From: JAAYCI01 sp964371725 | GTDB taxonomy: Bacteria > Bacillota > Clostridia > Oscillospirales > Ruminococcaceae | Direction: 5' to 3' | Assembly: GCA_964371725.1 (NCBI GenBank) | Contig: CAYJNQ010000028.1 | Span: 1 to 22,493 of the forward strand | Length of the DNA stretch: 22,493 nt | Shown here: in pieces, positions 1 to 8,295 of the stretch | Numbering within the stretch: the first letter of the stretch is position 1 | Layout: every line of letters starts with the position of its first letter | Made by a program: the position numbers and the translations under genes | Notes under the pieces: model-generated | What the model saw: the letters and a program-made list of their open reading frames with translations, nothing else | The model's database searches: none | Told to the model about the DNA's origin: nothing

Positions 1-5
1 ACAAC

Positions 6-39
6 AAAAGCAGGATGGCACAGCGGCCTTCCTGCTTTT
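6..39. terminator. bidirectional intrinsic terminator
   Basis: A ten-base-pair stem (AAAAGCAGGA with TCCTGCTTTT) is extended, after a T-T mismatch, by GGC/GCC around a six-base loop. On the plus strand a T-rich run follows (TTTTTTCC then TATTTTT), which suits a gene entering from the left. On the minus strand TTTTGTTGT follows, about 65 bases beyond the stop of the ABC ATPase gene, so it can also end the transporter operon. A second small hairpin (GGCAT-CTG-ATGCC, 88-100) lies just after that stop codon and has no T-run. The structure is read directly; the function in each direction is inferred. Confidence 0.72.
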
Positions 40-105
40 TTCCTATTTTTATTGTGTTAAGGGGCACTCTTCGCCTGTTTTTAGCCGGGCATCTGATGCC
101 TTTTG

Positions 106-891
106 CTATGCATCCAAGCTGCGTGAAAGAAACTGGCGTGTGCGCTCCTCTTTTGGATTTTCAATAAGGTTCTTTGCCAAGCCCTGTTCTACAATGACGC
201 CACCATCCATAAAGATAATGTTGTCGGCCACGTCCTTTGCAAAATTCATCTCGTGTGTTACGATGATCATTGTGGTGTGTGCCTCGGCCAGAGAGCGAAT
301 GACTCGTAGTACTTCGCCGGTGAGTTCCGGGTCAAGTGCCGATGTGGGCTCATCAAAACAGAGGATGTCAGGCTCTAAGGCGAGGGCACGTGCGATGGCC
401 ACACGTTGTTGCTGGCCGCCGGAAAGTTGGTGTGGATAGTGGCTGCCACGGTCTGCAAGGCCCATGCTGCTTAAAAGGGCGACACCCTTTTCTTGAATAT
501 CCGTTTGTATTTTTTTTGCATTTTGCTTATAATCGGGTTTTTCTTTTGCCAAAAGTTCCAGGGCAAGTGTTACATTCTTAAGGGCTGTGTATTGTGGAAA
601 AAGGTTGAATGATTGGAACACAAGCCCAAAGTGCAGGCGTTTGCGCCGAATTTCGGCATCCGAATCGGTGGCACTTATGCTTGCATCGAACAGCACGTCG
701 TCCTTCACTGTGATTTTACCACCACTTGGCCGTTCCAAAAAGTTGAGACAGCGCAGAAGGGTGGTTTTGCCGCTACCCGAAGAGCCGATGATGGCAAGGG
801 CTTCCCCTTTTTCCATAGAAAAACTCACGTCTTCAATTACGCGTGTGCTACCAAAGTGTTTTTCCAGGCAATTCACTTCTAAAATGGCCAT
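106..891 (-). CDS. polar amino acid ABC transporter, ATP-binding protein
   Basis: ATPase subunit of an amino-acid importer of the GlnQ/HisP type. It hydrolyses ATP at the cytoplasmic face to drive uptake through the permease encoded just upstream. Visible motifs are the Walker A GSSGSGKTT, a Q-loop in VFQSFNLFP, the ABC signature LSGGQQQR, Walker B ILCFDEPTSALDPE and the H-loop THE. The length (about 261 residues) is slightly above the usual 240-250 because of a charged insertion before the Q-loop. Two in-frame ATGs lie at 897 and 891. I chose 891 because AGGGG then sits 8 bases upstream, whereas the first ATG is only 2 bases from it. It is the last gene of the operon, a few bases after the permease stop. 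Substrate cannot be told from sequence; polar amino acids are the family norm. Confidence 0.93.
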   Translation of the reverse strand: MAILEVNCLEKHFGSTRVIEDVSFSMEKGEALAIIGSSGSGKTTLLRCLNFLERPSGGKITVKDDVLFDASISATDSDAEIRRKRLHFGLVFQSFNLFPQYTALKNVTLALELLAKEKPDYKQNAKKIQTDIQEKGVALLSSMGLADRGSHYPHQLSGGQQQRVAIARALALEPDILCFDEPTSALDPELTGEVLRVIRSLAEAHTTMIIVTHEMNFAKDVADNIIFMDGGVIVEQGLAKNLIENPKEERTRQFLSRSLDA

Positions 892-903
892 GTTCATATC
901 CCC

Positions 904-1548
904 TTATGCTTTGAAATAGTCCAGTTTCTTCTCGGTTTTTGCCAAAAGTACGGTGAGCAAGCCGTTGAAGATTAAATAAAATACAGCCGTGTAAAACAGG
1001 GGCCAAATTTGGCCTTTTTTAATGTACGATTCACCCATCCAAATGATTTCATACACAGAGATAACGCGCACCAAGGCCGTGTCTTTCACAAGGGTAATCA
1101 TCTCATTGCCCATGGGTGGAACAATGCGCTTTACCACCTGCAAAAGTGTGATCTTGAAGAAGATTTGCACCGGGGTCATGCCAAGCACTTGGCCGGCCTC
1201 TTGCTGGCCTTTGGGTATACTTTGAATGCCACCACGAAAAATTTCGGAAAAATAACAGGCATAGTTGATGACAAAGGCGACCAAGGCTGCAAAAAAACGT
1301 GGCAACAGGCCAAGGTCGAACAAAAGGCCGGGGCCGTAAAATACCACCAAAATTTGCAAAAGAAGCGGTGTGCTGCGCACAATCCACACCACGGTTTGTG
1401 TGAAAGCGCGCAGTGGCGTAAAGCGGCTCATGGAACCAAAACTGATGAGAAGCCCCAGCGGCAACGCAAACAGTAAGGTTAAAAAAAACAATTGTAAGGT
1501 GGTGATAAAGCCCTCAAGCAATGTGAGGCTTACCTCATACAGTTCCAT
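904..1548 (-). CDS. polar amino acid ABC transporter, permease
   Basis: Membrane subunit of the same importer (His/Glu/Gln/Arg family, HisM/GlnP type). The 214-residue protein has several hydrophobic segments and the cytoplasmic EAA loop, seen as EAGQVLGMTPVQIFFKI, which docks onto the ATPase. Family hallmarks include RSTPLLLQ in the first third and KDTALVRVISVYE near the end. I start it at the ATG at 1548 (MELYEV) because GGGGGA lies about 6 bases upstream; a longer reading frame to 1584 runs back toward the intercistronic hairpin and has no comparable ribosome site. A single permease gene suggests a homodimeric channel. It sits between the binding-protein gene and the ATPase gene on the minus strand. 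Confidence 0.93.
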   Translation of the reverse strand: MELYEVSLTLLEGFITTLQLFFLTLLFALPLGLLISFGSMSRFTPLRAFTQTVVWIVRSTPLLLQILVVFYGPGLLFDLGLLPRFFAALVAFVINYACYFSEIFRGGIQSIPKGQQEAGQVLGMTPVQIFFKITLLQVVKRIVPPMGNEMITLVKDTALVRVISVYEIIWMGESYIKKGQIWPLFYTAVFYLIFNGLLTVLLAKTEKKLDYFKA

Positions 1549-1570
1549 ATCTATCCCCCAATAACAAGAT

Positions 1571-1599
1571 GGGCAGAAAGGCACAGTGCCCTTCTGCCC
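1571..1599 (-). promoter_or_regulatory. intercistronic hairpin between binding-protein and permease genes
   Basis: A 13-base-pair stem (one G-U pair) with a three-base loop fills most of the gap between the binding-protein stop and the permease start. No T-run follows on the minus strand, so it is more likely an mRNA-stabilising or attenuating hairpin than a full terminator. Such elements often give the binding protein a higher yield than the membrane parts; that role is inferred here. Confidence 0.6.
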
Positions 1600-1614
1600 G
1601 ATTTCGATAAGGTT

Positions 1615-2499
1615 TTAATATTCAACAATAGATTCTTGCACACCATATACTTCGGCCACTTCCATTACGGTGCCGGCGGCATAGGCGTCTTGCCAGAAGG
1701 TGTTGAACTCCTCGGTGAGGTCGGAATCCACGCGGAAGGCTGTGCCATATTCTTCGCTGTTAAGCTGCACGGTGTAGGTGAGCTCCGGATAGCTTGTGCC
1801 CTCACCAATCATGGCACCGGCCATAAGCAAATCGATCACAGCGGCGTCCGATGCACCGGAAGCCACTTCCAAAAGTGCTTTGGCCTGGGTGTCTACAGCA
1901 AGGAATTCAAGGCCACGCTCATCGAGTTGCCCAGCGCCCGCAGAGCCATTTTCAGCGGCAAAGTTCAAATCGGCAAGGCTTTCTTCATCGGCATAATCGG
2001 CAGCCATATCTTGGTTTAACACCACCACTTGGCCGTTGTTGCAATAGGGGATGGAGGTAGAAGAACCGTTCATCACTTCTTCGGTCAGCGTCATGCCGTT
2101 CCAAATCATGTCGATGCCTTTGGCTTCCAGTTCCAGCAGTTTGTTGTCCCAGTTGATTTCCAAAAATTCCACTTCAACACCGAGGTGCTCTGCAAACAGT
2201 CGTGCCATGTCAGCATCAAAGCCAATCCATTCGTCGCTGCCCTCTTCACGGTAATCCATCGGCGCAAAATCGGTGATACCCACCACCAAGGTGCCCTTGT
2301 CTTGCACATAGGCAAGGTCGCTTTCGCCGGCTTCGGCAGCTGCGCTTTCATCGGCGGTGCTTTCGGCAGCCATGCTTTCGGCAGCCATACTCTCGGCAGG
2401 AGCGCTTTCAGCAGCGGTGCTCTCGGCAGCCGGCTGTGAGCAAGCGGCAAAAGAAGCAAAAAGGGAAACAGCCAATAGTGTACTCAATAATTTTTTCAT
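1615..2499 (-). CDS. amino acid ABC transporter substrate-binding lipoprotein
   Basis: Extracytoplasmic solute receptor of the SBP_bac_3 family that feeds the importer encoded downstream. Residues 1-19 form a lipoprotein signal peptide (MKKLLSTLLAVSLF) with the lipid-anchored Cys at position 20, so the mature protein should be tethered to the outer face of the membrane. Residues 24-60 are a repetitive linker of xAAES units rich in Ala, Glu and Ser. The binding domain then starts with GTLVVGITDFAPMDY and contains GFDADMARLFAEHL and SIPYCNNGQVVV, typical of this family. I start at 2499 because AAGGAGAGG lies about 10 bases upstream and the signal peptide begins there; the longer frame to 2547 lacks a signal. 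The 294-residue length is normal once the linker is allowed for. First gene of the operon. Confidence 0.93.
   Translation of the reverse strand: MKKLLSTLLAVSLFASFAACSQPAAESTAAESAPAESMAAESMAAESTADESAAAEAGESDLAYVQDKGTLVVGITDFAPMDYREEGSDEWIGFDADMARLFAEHLGVEVEFLEINWDNKLLELEAKGIDMIWNGMTLTEEVMNGSSTSIPYCNNGQVVVLNQDMAADYADEESLADLNFAAENGSAGAGQLDERGLEFLAVDTQAKALLEVASGASDAAVIDLLMAGAMIGEGTSYPELTYTVQLNSEEYGTAFRVDSDLTEEFNTFWQDAYAAGTVMEVAEVYGVQESIVEY
2320..2430 (-). repeat. in-gene 15-bp tandem repeats encoding xAAES linker
   Basis: About seven imperfect 15-base units encode pentapeptides of the form x-A-A-E-S (for example TAAES, MAAES, APAES) immediately after the lipidated Cys of the binding protein. The linker is acidic and should be flexible. 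The repeats differ by point changes but could expand or contract by slippage. Confidence 0.8.
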
Positions 2500-2585
2500 G
2501 TTTTCAAGTCCTCTCCTTGATTTCATTATCCAATCCATGTCATCCAATGAGATGGCATTCTTTCAATTGGAACGAACTGTTTAAT

Positions 2586-2614
2586 AGTTTATCATAATAA
2601 AGTTTTGGTGTAAA
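2586..2614 (-). promoter_or_regulatory. putative sigma-A promoter of the ABC transporter operon
   Basis: On the minus strand TTTACA (2609-2614) and TAAACT (2586-2591) are separated by 17 bases, about 90 bases before the binding-protein start. The -10 match is only moderate, so this is a candidate rather than a firm call. Confidence 0.4.
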
Positions 2615-2783
2615 GTGTGTTCAAGGTTTGAAAAGCAAAAAAATGTGATAATATGTAGAAAACAAGAAAATGACAAAATGCCTACAAAATGATGCTATGG
2701 GGCACAATCGTGATGTATGCAAGTTCTTTTATAGCTGATTTTGCATCTTGATGGGTAGAGACCCCTATTCACCCCTTTGTTCT

Positions 2784-2812
2784 TTGACGAAACAGCCAAA
2801 ACATAGTACAAT
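2784..2812 (+). promoter_or_regulatory. sigma-A promoter of alaS
   Basis: TTGACG (2784-2789) and TACAAT (2807-2812) are separated by exactly 17 bases, giving a predicted transcript start near 2819 and a leader of only about 45 bases. That leaves little room for a riboswitch or T-box. Confidence 0.75.
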
Positions 2813-2862
2813 AATGGAAAGAATAAAACCTTGTAATACACTGATAAAGGAGAATTTCACCG

Positions 2863-5538
2863 ATGCAATGGACAGGTTTGAATGAATTACGCGAGCAGTT
2901 TCTTACTTTTTTTGAAACAAAGCAGCACTTGAGGCTGAAAAGTTTTCCACTTGTACCAAGCGGAGATAAAAGCCTGCTTTTGATAAACAGTGGCATGGCA
3001 CCGATGAAAAGTTGGTTTTTGGGCACGGAAGAACCCCCCAGTCATCGGGTGACAACTTGCCAAAAGTGCATTCGAACGCCGGATATTGAAAGTGTGGGCA
3101 TCACAAGCCGCCACGGAACCTATTTTGAAATGTTGGGCAACTTTAGCTTCCAAAACTATTTCAAAAAAGAGGCCATCGCCTGGGGTTGGGAGTTTTTTAC
3201 AAGTGATGAATGGCTCTCTTTGCCGGTGGAACAATTGTACATCTCGGTGTATGAAGACGACGAAGAAGCCTATGAAATTTGGACACGGGACATGGGTGTT
3301 CCTGAAAATCATATGGTGCGTCTTGGAAAAACAGACAATTTTTGGGAACACGGCAGTGGCCCCTGTGGCCCATGTAGCGAAATCTATTTTGACCGTGGTG
3401 AAAAACATGGTTGTGGCAGTGGGGCTTGTGCACCGGGTTGCGAGTGCGACCGTTTTATGGAAGTGTGGAACCTTGTGTTTACCGAGTTTGACTCTGATGG
3501 GGAGGGCCATTACGAAAAACTTGAAAAACCCAACATCGACACGGGCATGGGTTTGGAGCGCTTGGCCTGTGTGGTTCAAGGCGTAGATAACCTTTTTGAA
3601 GTGGACACTGTCCGCAAAATTTTGGAACATGTGGAGCAGTTGTCTGGCAAAACTTACGGGGAAAATAAAAAAACAGATATATCCATCCGCGTGATAACCG
3701 ACCACATTCGTTCCACGGTGTTTATGGTGGGTGACGGTGTGTTGCCCTCGAACGAGGGGCGCGGCTATGTTTTGCGCCGTCTTTTGCGCAGAGCCGCGCG
3801 TCATGGGCGTATGATTGGCATCCAGGGTGCTTTCCTCGTTGCACTTTGCGAAACCGTGATTGCACAAAACGAGAGCGCCTATCCGGAATTGCGCGAAAAC
3901 GAAACCTATATCAAAAAGAACATCGAGGCCGAGGAATCGCGCTTTGTGCGCACGATAGACCAAGGGCTTGAGCGCCTTACTCAGTTGCTTGATACTGTGG
4001 ATAAAATGAGCGAGATGAACCCGCATCGGGTGCTCTCGGGTGCAGATGCTTTCCGCCTGCACGACACCTTCGGTTTTCCGCTGGATTTAACACGTGAAAT
4101 TGCCGAAGAAGCGGGTGTGCGTGTGGACGTGGAGGCCTTCAACAAAGAGCTTGATAAACAGCGTGAGAAAGCGCGTGAGGACAGGATGTCGCGCGCGATT
4201 GCAGGCTGGGCGGCCGGAATTTTTTCGGAGCTTTCGGTGCCACAAACCGAGTTTGTGGGCTACGAGAACCTGGTTCAAGAGGCGAAAGTACTTGCCTTGT
4301 CGGATGGGCAGGAGCTTGTGCAGGCCGTAGCCACAGACGAAGGTGTGAAGGAAAATGTATTGGTGGTGCTGGATAAAACACCATTTTACGCAGAAAGCGG
4401 CGGCCAAGTTGCCGACACAGGCCATTTGACGGGCAATGGTGCACGCTTGCTTGTAAGCGATGTGCAGAAGATGGAGGGCGGCTACTTTGTGCACAGCTGC
4501 ATTTTAGAAAAAGGCGTGTTGTGCACGGGCGATACCGTGCTGGCCGAGGTGCACGAGGATCGACGCCATGCCATCATGCGCAACCATACGGCGGCACACC
4601 TACTGCAGAAGGCTTTGCGAGAAGTGCTGGGCGCGCATGTGCATCAGGCAGGCAGTTTTGTGGATGATGTGAGAATGCGCTTTGATTTCAGCCACACACA
4701 AGCGATGACACAGGAGGAAATTCTCGAAACGGAAAAACTGGTCAATCGTGTCATTTGGGGTTCACATGCCGTAACCAGCACCACAATGCCTTTGGAAGAA
4801 GCGAAAAAATTAGGTGCCTTGGCGCTGTTTGGCGAAAAGTATGGCGATACGGTGCGCGTGGTGGATGCCAACGGCTGGTCCACAGAGTTTTGCGGTGGCA
4901 CCCACGTGACGAATACGGCACAGCTGGGCTGTTTTAAAATTTTGTCGGAGGTTTCGGTGGCGGCCGGCGTGCGCCGCATCGAAAGCACCACGGCCCAGGG
5001 TGTTGTAGACTATATGCACTATTGTGAAAAGATTCTTTCGGGCACGGCACGCATTTTGAAGGCGAGCCGTTTTGAAGAGGTGCCAAAGCGTGCAGAGAGT
5101 TTGCAAGAGGAAGCAAAAGAGGTGCAAAGAGCACTGGACGCAGAAAAAGAGCGCGCGGCAGAGGCTCGCGCACAAGGTTTGTTCGACAATGCTATCGAGG
5201 TGGAAGGCCTTAAGATCATGACGGCTTATATCGGAGGCGCCTCACCCGATATTCTACGCAAGATGGGTGATAAACTTAGGGAAAATCGCCCGAATTCCGT
5301 GGGCGTGTTCTGTGGCTCGGCCGAGGATAAACTGAACATGGTCGTGGTTTGTGGTAAGGAAGCCTTGCAACGAGGGCTGAAGGCCGGTGTGCTTGTGAAA
5401 CAGATTGCGGCCATTGCGGGCGGTTCCGGTGGTGGAAAGCCGGAATTCGCCATGGCGGGCCTTAAAGATAAAAGCAAAGTGGACGATGCCCTGCATGCGG
5501 TTGAGGACATTGTGCGTGCCGCCTTGCAGGGTGTGTAA
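2863..5538 (+). CDS. alaS: alanine--tRNA ligase
   Basis: Class II synthetase that charges tRNA-Ala with alanine and hydrolyses mischarged Ser/Gly-tRNA-Ala. The 891-residue protein has the complete architecture: N-terminal catalytic core (SGMAPMKSWFLG, TCQKCIRTPDIESVG, RHGTYFEMLGNFSFQNYFK), the Firmicute-type CGSGACAPGCECDRF cysteine cluster, the tRNA-recognition region (SNEGRGYVLRRLLRRA), the editing domain with zinc-type motifs HTAAH (residues 575-579) and CGGTH (677-681), a coiled stretch rich in Glu and Arg, and a C-terminal DHHA1-type domain with GGSGGGKP near residue 853. The start is fixed by AAGGAG upstream and by the family N-terminus. A good promoter precedes it, and the HIT gene follows after 15 bases. 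Confidence 0.98.
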   Translation: MQWTGLNELREQFLTFFETKQHLRLKSFPLVPSGDKSLLLINSGMAPMKSWFLGTEEPPSHRVTTCQKCIRTPDIESVGITSRHGTYFEMLGNFSFQNYFKKEAIAWGWEFFTSDEWLSLPVEQLYISVYEDDEEAYEIWTRDMGVPENHMVRLGKTDNFWEHGSGPCGPCSEIYFDRGEKHGCGSGACAPGCECDRFMEVWNLVFTEFDSDGEGHYEKLEKPNIDTGMGLERLACVVQGVDNLFEVDTVRKILEHVEQLSGKTYGENKKTDISIRVITDHIRSTVFMVGDGVLPSNEGRGYVLRRLLRRAARHGRMIGIQGAFLVALCETVIAQNESAYPELRENETYIKKNIEAEESRFVRTIDQGLERLTQLLDTVDKMSEMNPHRVLSGADAFRLHDTFGFPLDLTREIAEEAGVRVDVEAFNKELDKQREKAREDRMSRAIAGWAAGIFSELSVPQTEFVGYENLVQEAKVLALSDGQELVQAVATDEGVKENVLVVLDKTPFYAESGGQVADTGHLTGNGARLLVSDVQKMEGGYFVHSCILEKGVLCTGDTVLAEVHEDRRHAIMRNHTAAHLLQKALREVLGAHVHQAGSFVDDVRMRFDFSHTQAMTQEEILETEKLVNRVIWGSHAVTSTTMPLEEAKKLGALALFGEKYGDTVRVVDANGWSTEFCGGTHVTNTAQLGCFKILSEVSVAAGVRRIESTTAQGVVDYMHYCEKILSGTARILKASRFEEVPKRAESLQEEAKEVQRALDAEKERAAEARAQGLFDNAIEVEGLKIMTAYIGGASPDILRKMGDKLRENRPNSVGVFCGSAEDKLNMVVVCGKEALQRGLKAGVLVKQIAAIAGGSGGGKPEFAMAGLKDKSKVDDALHAVEDIVRAALQGV

Positions 5539-5553
5539 AGGAGGGAAAAAACG

Positions 5554-5895
5554 ATGGGAGATTGCCTGTTTTGTAAAATTGGAAGAAAAGAAATCAACAG
5601 CATGGTCGTGTTTGAAAATGAGGATGTGATGGCTTTTCGAGACATTGACCCAAAAGCGCCTGTGCATATTTTGTTCATTCCGAAAAAACATATAGATTCG
5701 GCCGCTTGTCTCGCTGAAGCAGATGCCCCTTTGCTGGGCAGTTTGTTTGCGGCAATGGCCTCCGTAGCCGCCCAAGAGGGGCTGGAAGATGGCTGGCGTG
5801 TGGTGAGCAATGTGGGCGAAAATGGCGGCCAAACGGTGGGGCATTTGCATTTCCATTTGCTGGGTGGCCGCAAGCTTGGCTGGCCGCCGGGGTAG
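5554..5895 (+). CDS. HIT family nucleotide-binding protein (Hint type)
   Basis: Small histidine-triad protein of the Hint group, which hydrolyses purine nucleotide phosphoramidates and aminoacyl-AMP-like compounds. The 113 residues begin with CLFCKIGRKEI, continue with the DIDPKAPVHILFIPKKHI core, and end with the triad HLHFH (His 97, 99, 101) and the C-terminal GGRKLGWPPG typical of Hint proteins. AAAGGAGGG lies before the ATG. It is 15 bases behind alaS and probably shares its transcript, a sensible pairing because aminoacyl-adenylates formed by synthetases are reported Hint substrates (family knowledge, not shown here). Confidence 0.95.
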   Translation: MGDCLFCKIGRKEINSMVVFENEDVMAFRDIDPKAPVHILFIPKKHIDSAACLAEADAPLLGSLFAAMASVAAQEGLEDGWRVVSNVGENGGQTVGHLHFHLLGGRKLGWPPG

Positions 5896-6177
5896 AACAG
5901 CACCCCAAAGCGTTTCACAGCATTCAGCGAGGTCGGTATGCAGTTGGCAATCGTTTTGTGCAACGAAAAATATAAAACGGTCAATGGGTGGTGCCGGCGA
6001 AAGAGGCAAGGGGAAGAGCACTTCAAATGGTGGTGATGGTATGGGAAACCGGTTGCTTTTGGCACATAACAGCTGTTTTTTCCAACAACCCGAGTTTTCG
6101 GCAGCGCTTTTTTGTGCGATGCCGGTAAACTTGTGTTATCCCGGCTATTTTCCAAGGCATGAGGCGCAGGGATAAAC
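5896..6177. other. 282-base gap between HIT gene and comEC with hairpins
   Basis: No reading frame here looks like a protein. It holds two hairpin-forming stretches: GGTTG...CAACC around the palindrome AACAGCTGTT (about 6051-6090), and CGGCA/GCGC...GTGC/TGCCG around six Ts (6099-6124). I found no convincing promoter and no intrinsic terminator, so comEC may be transcribed from alaS. The gap may be a degraded gene or an untranslated structured region; I cannot tell which. Confidence 0.4.
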
Positions 6178-8295
6178 ATGCGGCGTGTTTTGGCCGTGGC
6201 GGGGACAAGCGTTTTTCTGAGCCTGCTGGTTGCCACCCGATTGCCGGCGAGCTGGCTCATAGGAGTGGGGCTTGGATGTTTGTTTTTGGCGGGGCTGTCG
6301 CTGTGTTTTTTTAGCAAGGGCAGACGTGCCTATGTTCCGCTTGTACTGTTTGCGTGTTTTGCATCGCTGTTCTATAAATTTTCATATGATGCATTGGTTT
6401 TGGCTCCCGTACAAGCTTTAAGCGGCAAAACCTACATGGTGCAGGCCGTTGTAGAAGAGGTGGACAGCGGTTACTCGGAAGAAGTGGCAAGTGTGCACTT
6501 GAGGGTGAAGAGCGTGCAAGGGCAAGAGCACCTTGGAGCCTTTTTGGTGGAAGTGCATGGGATGCCGTGGTACGAAGTGAATGATTGGATTCAGCTGGAG
6601 CTTCACTTTGAAAGTATTGCAGGCTACGACACCACCTTGTGGCAATATGCCGACGGCATCTATGTGTCGGCAACCCGGGAAAGTGAGCCGGTTTTGCTGG
6701 GGCGGCAGCCAAGTGTGCAGGGTTTTTTCACGGTTTTGCGTGGCACCGCCGCCGAGAATATAGCATATCGCCTGCCGCAACGTCTTGCATCGGTGCTCTC
6801 CGCCGTGTCCCTTGGGTATACGCAGGACCTTAGCGCGCAAACCAGACAGGCCTTTCGCATGGCAGGTCTTTCGCATGTGCTCGTGGTATCGGGGATGCAT
6901 TTGTCCATTGTGTGCTTTTCCCTCAACAAAAGTTTGTTTTGGCTAACCAAACGCAAGAATTTGGCGGTGCTGGGCAGCTTGGCGGGGGTGCTTTTCTTTG
7001 TTACATTCACAGGTTTTACGCCGTCTATGCTTCGCAGTGGTGTGGCCTGTGTGTTGGCCTTTTCGGCGCCGTTTTTTTCAAGAGAGGCCGATTCGTTCAC
7101 GTCACTCGGCGCTGCAGCCTTGTTCTTATGTGCGCTTAGCCCCTATGCGGCGGTAGATGTAGGCTTGCAGTTTTCACTCTTGGCAACGCTCGGTGTGCTT
7201 TTGTGCTATGGATGGCTTACCAAATGGCATCGCCGCCGGCGCATTGTGTTGCGCAGCCCGTATGCCCGTTTGGGGTTTGTGCTGTTGGGCGCTGTGGCAA
7301 CGCCGCTATTCGCCACGGCGCTTACCTTACCGGTGGTCATTTTTAACGAGCTGAGTTTTTCACTTCTTTCGGTATTCAGCAATTTGCTTGTGATGCCCCT
7401 GCTTACACCGCTTGTGGTGGGTGGCTTTCTTCTGGCTCTGCCGTTTGGTTTTGCGCCGCTGGATTTTCTGCTTTGGCCTGTGGCGCTTATCGAGGGCCTG
7501 TTGCTTGTGTTTTTAGAAAGGCTTACCCAGTGGAGCCTTGGGTTGCCATGGCTCTATCCAAGCGTGGGCGGTTTGTTTGCCTTTGTGGCAGTGCTGGTGT
7601 GCCTTGCTCTTCTCATGTTGGCTGCGCGCACAAAATGGAAAAAAATCTACCGCACAGCGGCTGCGCTTTTGGTGGTGGTCTCGCTCTTGTTTGCACAATG
7701 GCAAGCGGCAGAGGTGGTCACGGTCAGTGTGGCCGGCACGGGAACACAGGCATCTTTGGTGGTGAGCCGTGCGGGTGAGGCCATGGTCTTTTATCGAGGC
7801 AGAAATTCCCTTTATGAAATAGAGCAGGTGTTTGAGCGCGAGGGGGTGCGCACTTGCACGCTGTGGGTGGATTTGCGAAAAACGGCACAGACCAGCGAGG
7901 CCGAGAACCTGTTTGCACCAAAGAGGCTTTACATCGTGGCGGAGGATTTGTTTTATCGCGAGGTATTGCCCGGTTTGGCGGGTACAAATGTGTATTTGCT
8001 TCGGCAAGAAGATGGTTATTTTGCCTGTGTGGACGTGGAAAACTTCCGTGTGGGTGTTGCAAACGGGGCCTTGAATTTGGAAGAGTATCCGCCTTTGGAT
8101 GTGCTTTTGGCAGGCGAGGGGGCCGTGCAGGCAACGACAGATTACCTATTGGTGACAAACGAAGTGCCCGATTTTGCCGCAGAGGGACAGGCGGTTTTGC
8201 AAAACGGTGGCAGCGCCACTTTTCTGATACGACCGGGGCAAAGCGTGGTTTATAAGGAGGCAAGTCGTGATCTCTTTTTTTCAAAAATGGGATAA
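6178..8295 (+). CDS. comEC: ComEC/Rec2 family DNA-uptake channel protein
   Basis: Polytopic membrane protein expected to form the channel that brings single-stranded DNA across the cytoplasmic membrane during transformation. The N-terminal part has two hydrophobic segments followed by a soluble OB-like DUF4131 region (to about residue 165). The central competence domain (about 200-480) shows the hallmark VVSGMHLS (His near residue 241), GFTPSMLRSGVA and DVGLQFSLLATLG. The C-terminal 190 residues sit where a metallo-beta-lactamase-like nuclease domain is usual, but neither DVGQGD nor HxHxDH can be found; the matching places read SVAGTG and LWVDLRKTAQ. The start has only a modest AGGG site. The end overlaps holA by 29 bases. 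At 705 residues it is slightly short for the family. Confidence 0.88.
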   Translation: MRRVLAVAGTSVFLSLLVATRLPASWLIGVGLGCLFLAGLSLCFFSKGRRAYVPLVLFACFASLFYKFSYDALVLAPVQALSGKTYMVQAVVEEVDSGYSEEVASVHLRVKSVQGQEHLGAFLVEVHGMPWYEVNDWIQLELHFESIAGYDTTLWQYADGIYVSATRESEPVLLGRQPSVQGFFTVLRGTAAENIAYRLPQRLASVLSAVSLGYTQDLSAQTRQAFRMAGLSHVLVVSGMHLSIVCFSLNKSLFWLTKRKNLAVLGSLAGVLFFVTFTGFTPSMLRSGVACVLAFSAPFFSREADSFTSLGAAALFLCALSPYAAVDVGLQFSLLATLGVLLCYGWLTKWHRRRRIVLRSPYARLGFVLLGAVATPLFATALTLPVVIFNELSFSLLSVFSNLLVMPLLTPLVVGGFLLALPFGFAPLDFLLWPVALIEGLLLVFLERLTQWSLGLPWLYPSVGGLFAFVAVLVCLALLMLAARTKWKKIYRTAAALLVVVSLLFAQWQAAEVVTVSVAGTGTQASLVVSRAGEAMVFYRGRNSLYEIEQVFEREGVRTCTLWVDLRKTAQTSEAENLFAPKRLYIVAEDLFYREVLPGLAGTNVYLLRQEDGYFACVDVENFRVGVANGALNLEEYPPLDVLLAGEGAVQATTDYLLVTNEVPDFAAEGQAVLQNGGSATFLIRPGQSVVYKEASRDLFFSKMG

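Larger units (their letters stand above)
2500..2862. other. divergent AT-rich intergenic region
   Basis: This 363-base gap separates the minus-strand transporter operon from plus-strand alaS. It holds one promoter candidate for each direction and a short GGGT-AGAG-ACCC hairpin (2753-2764). I looked for a T-box leader (GGGTGG antiterminator core), common before Firmicute aminoacyl-tRNA synthetase genes, and did not see one. No ORF in it is convincing. Confidence 0.6.

Noticed and set aside
2887..4062. 391-codon minus-strand frame inside alaS
   Set aside because: Mirror of a highly conserved gene; composition and lack of a start signal mark it as a shadow.
5981..6000. T-box-like ATGGGTGGTGCCGGCG before comEC
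   Set aside because: It resembles the antiterminator core, but there is no room or sequence for Stem I, no terminator partner, and the downstream gene is not an amino-acid gene.
5226..6317. Long minus-strand frame of 363 codons opposite the end of alaS, the HIT gene and the gap
   Set aside because: It is antisense to two certain genes, rich in Pro, Ser and His with no family pattern, and has no ribosome site; it arises from codon bias of the plus-strand genes.
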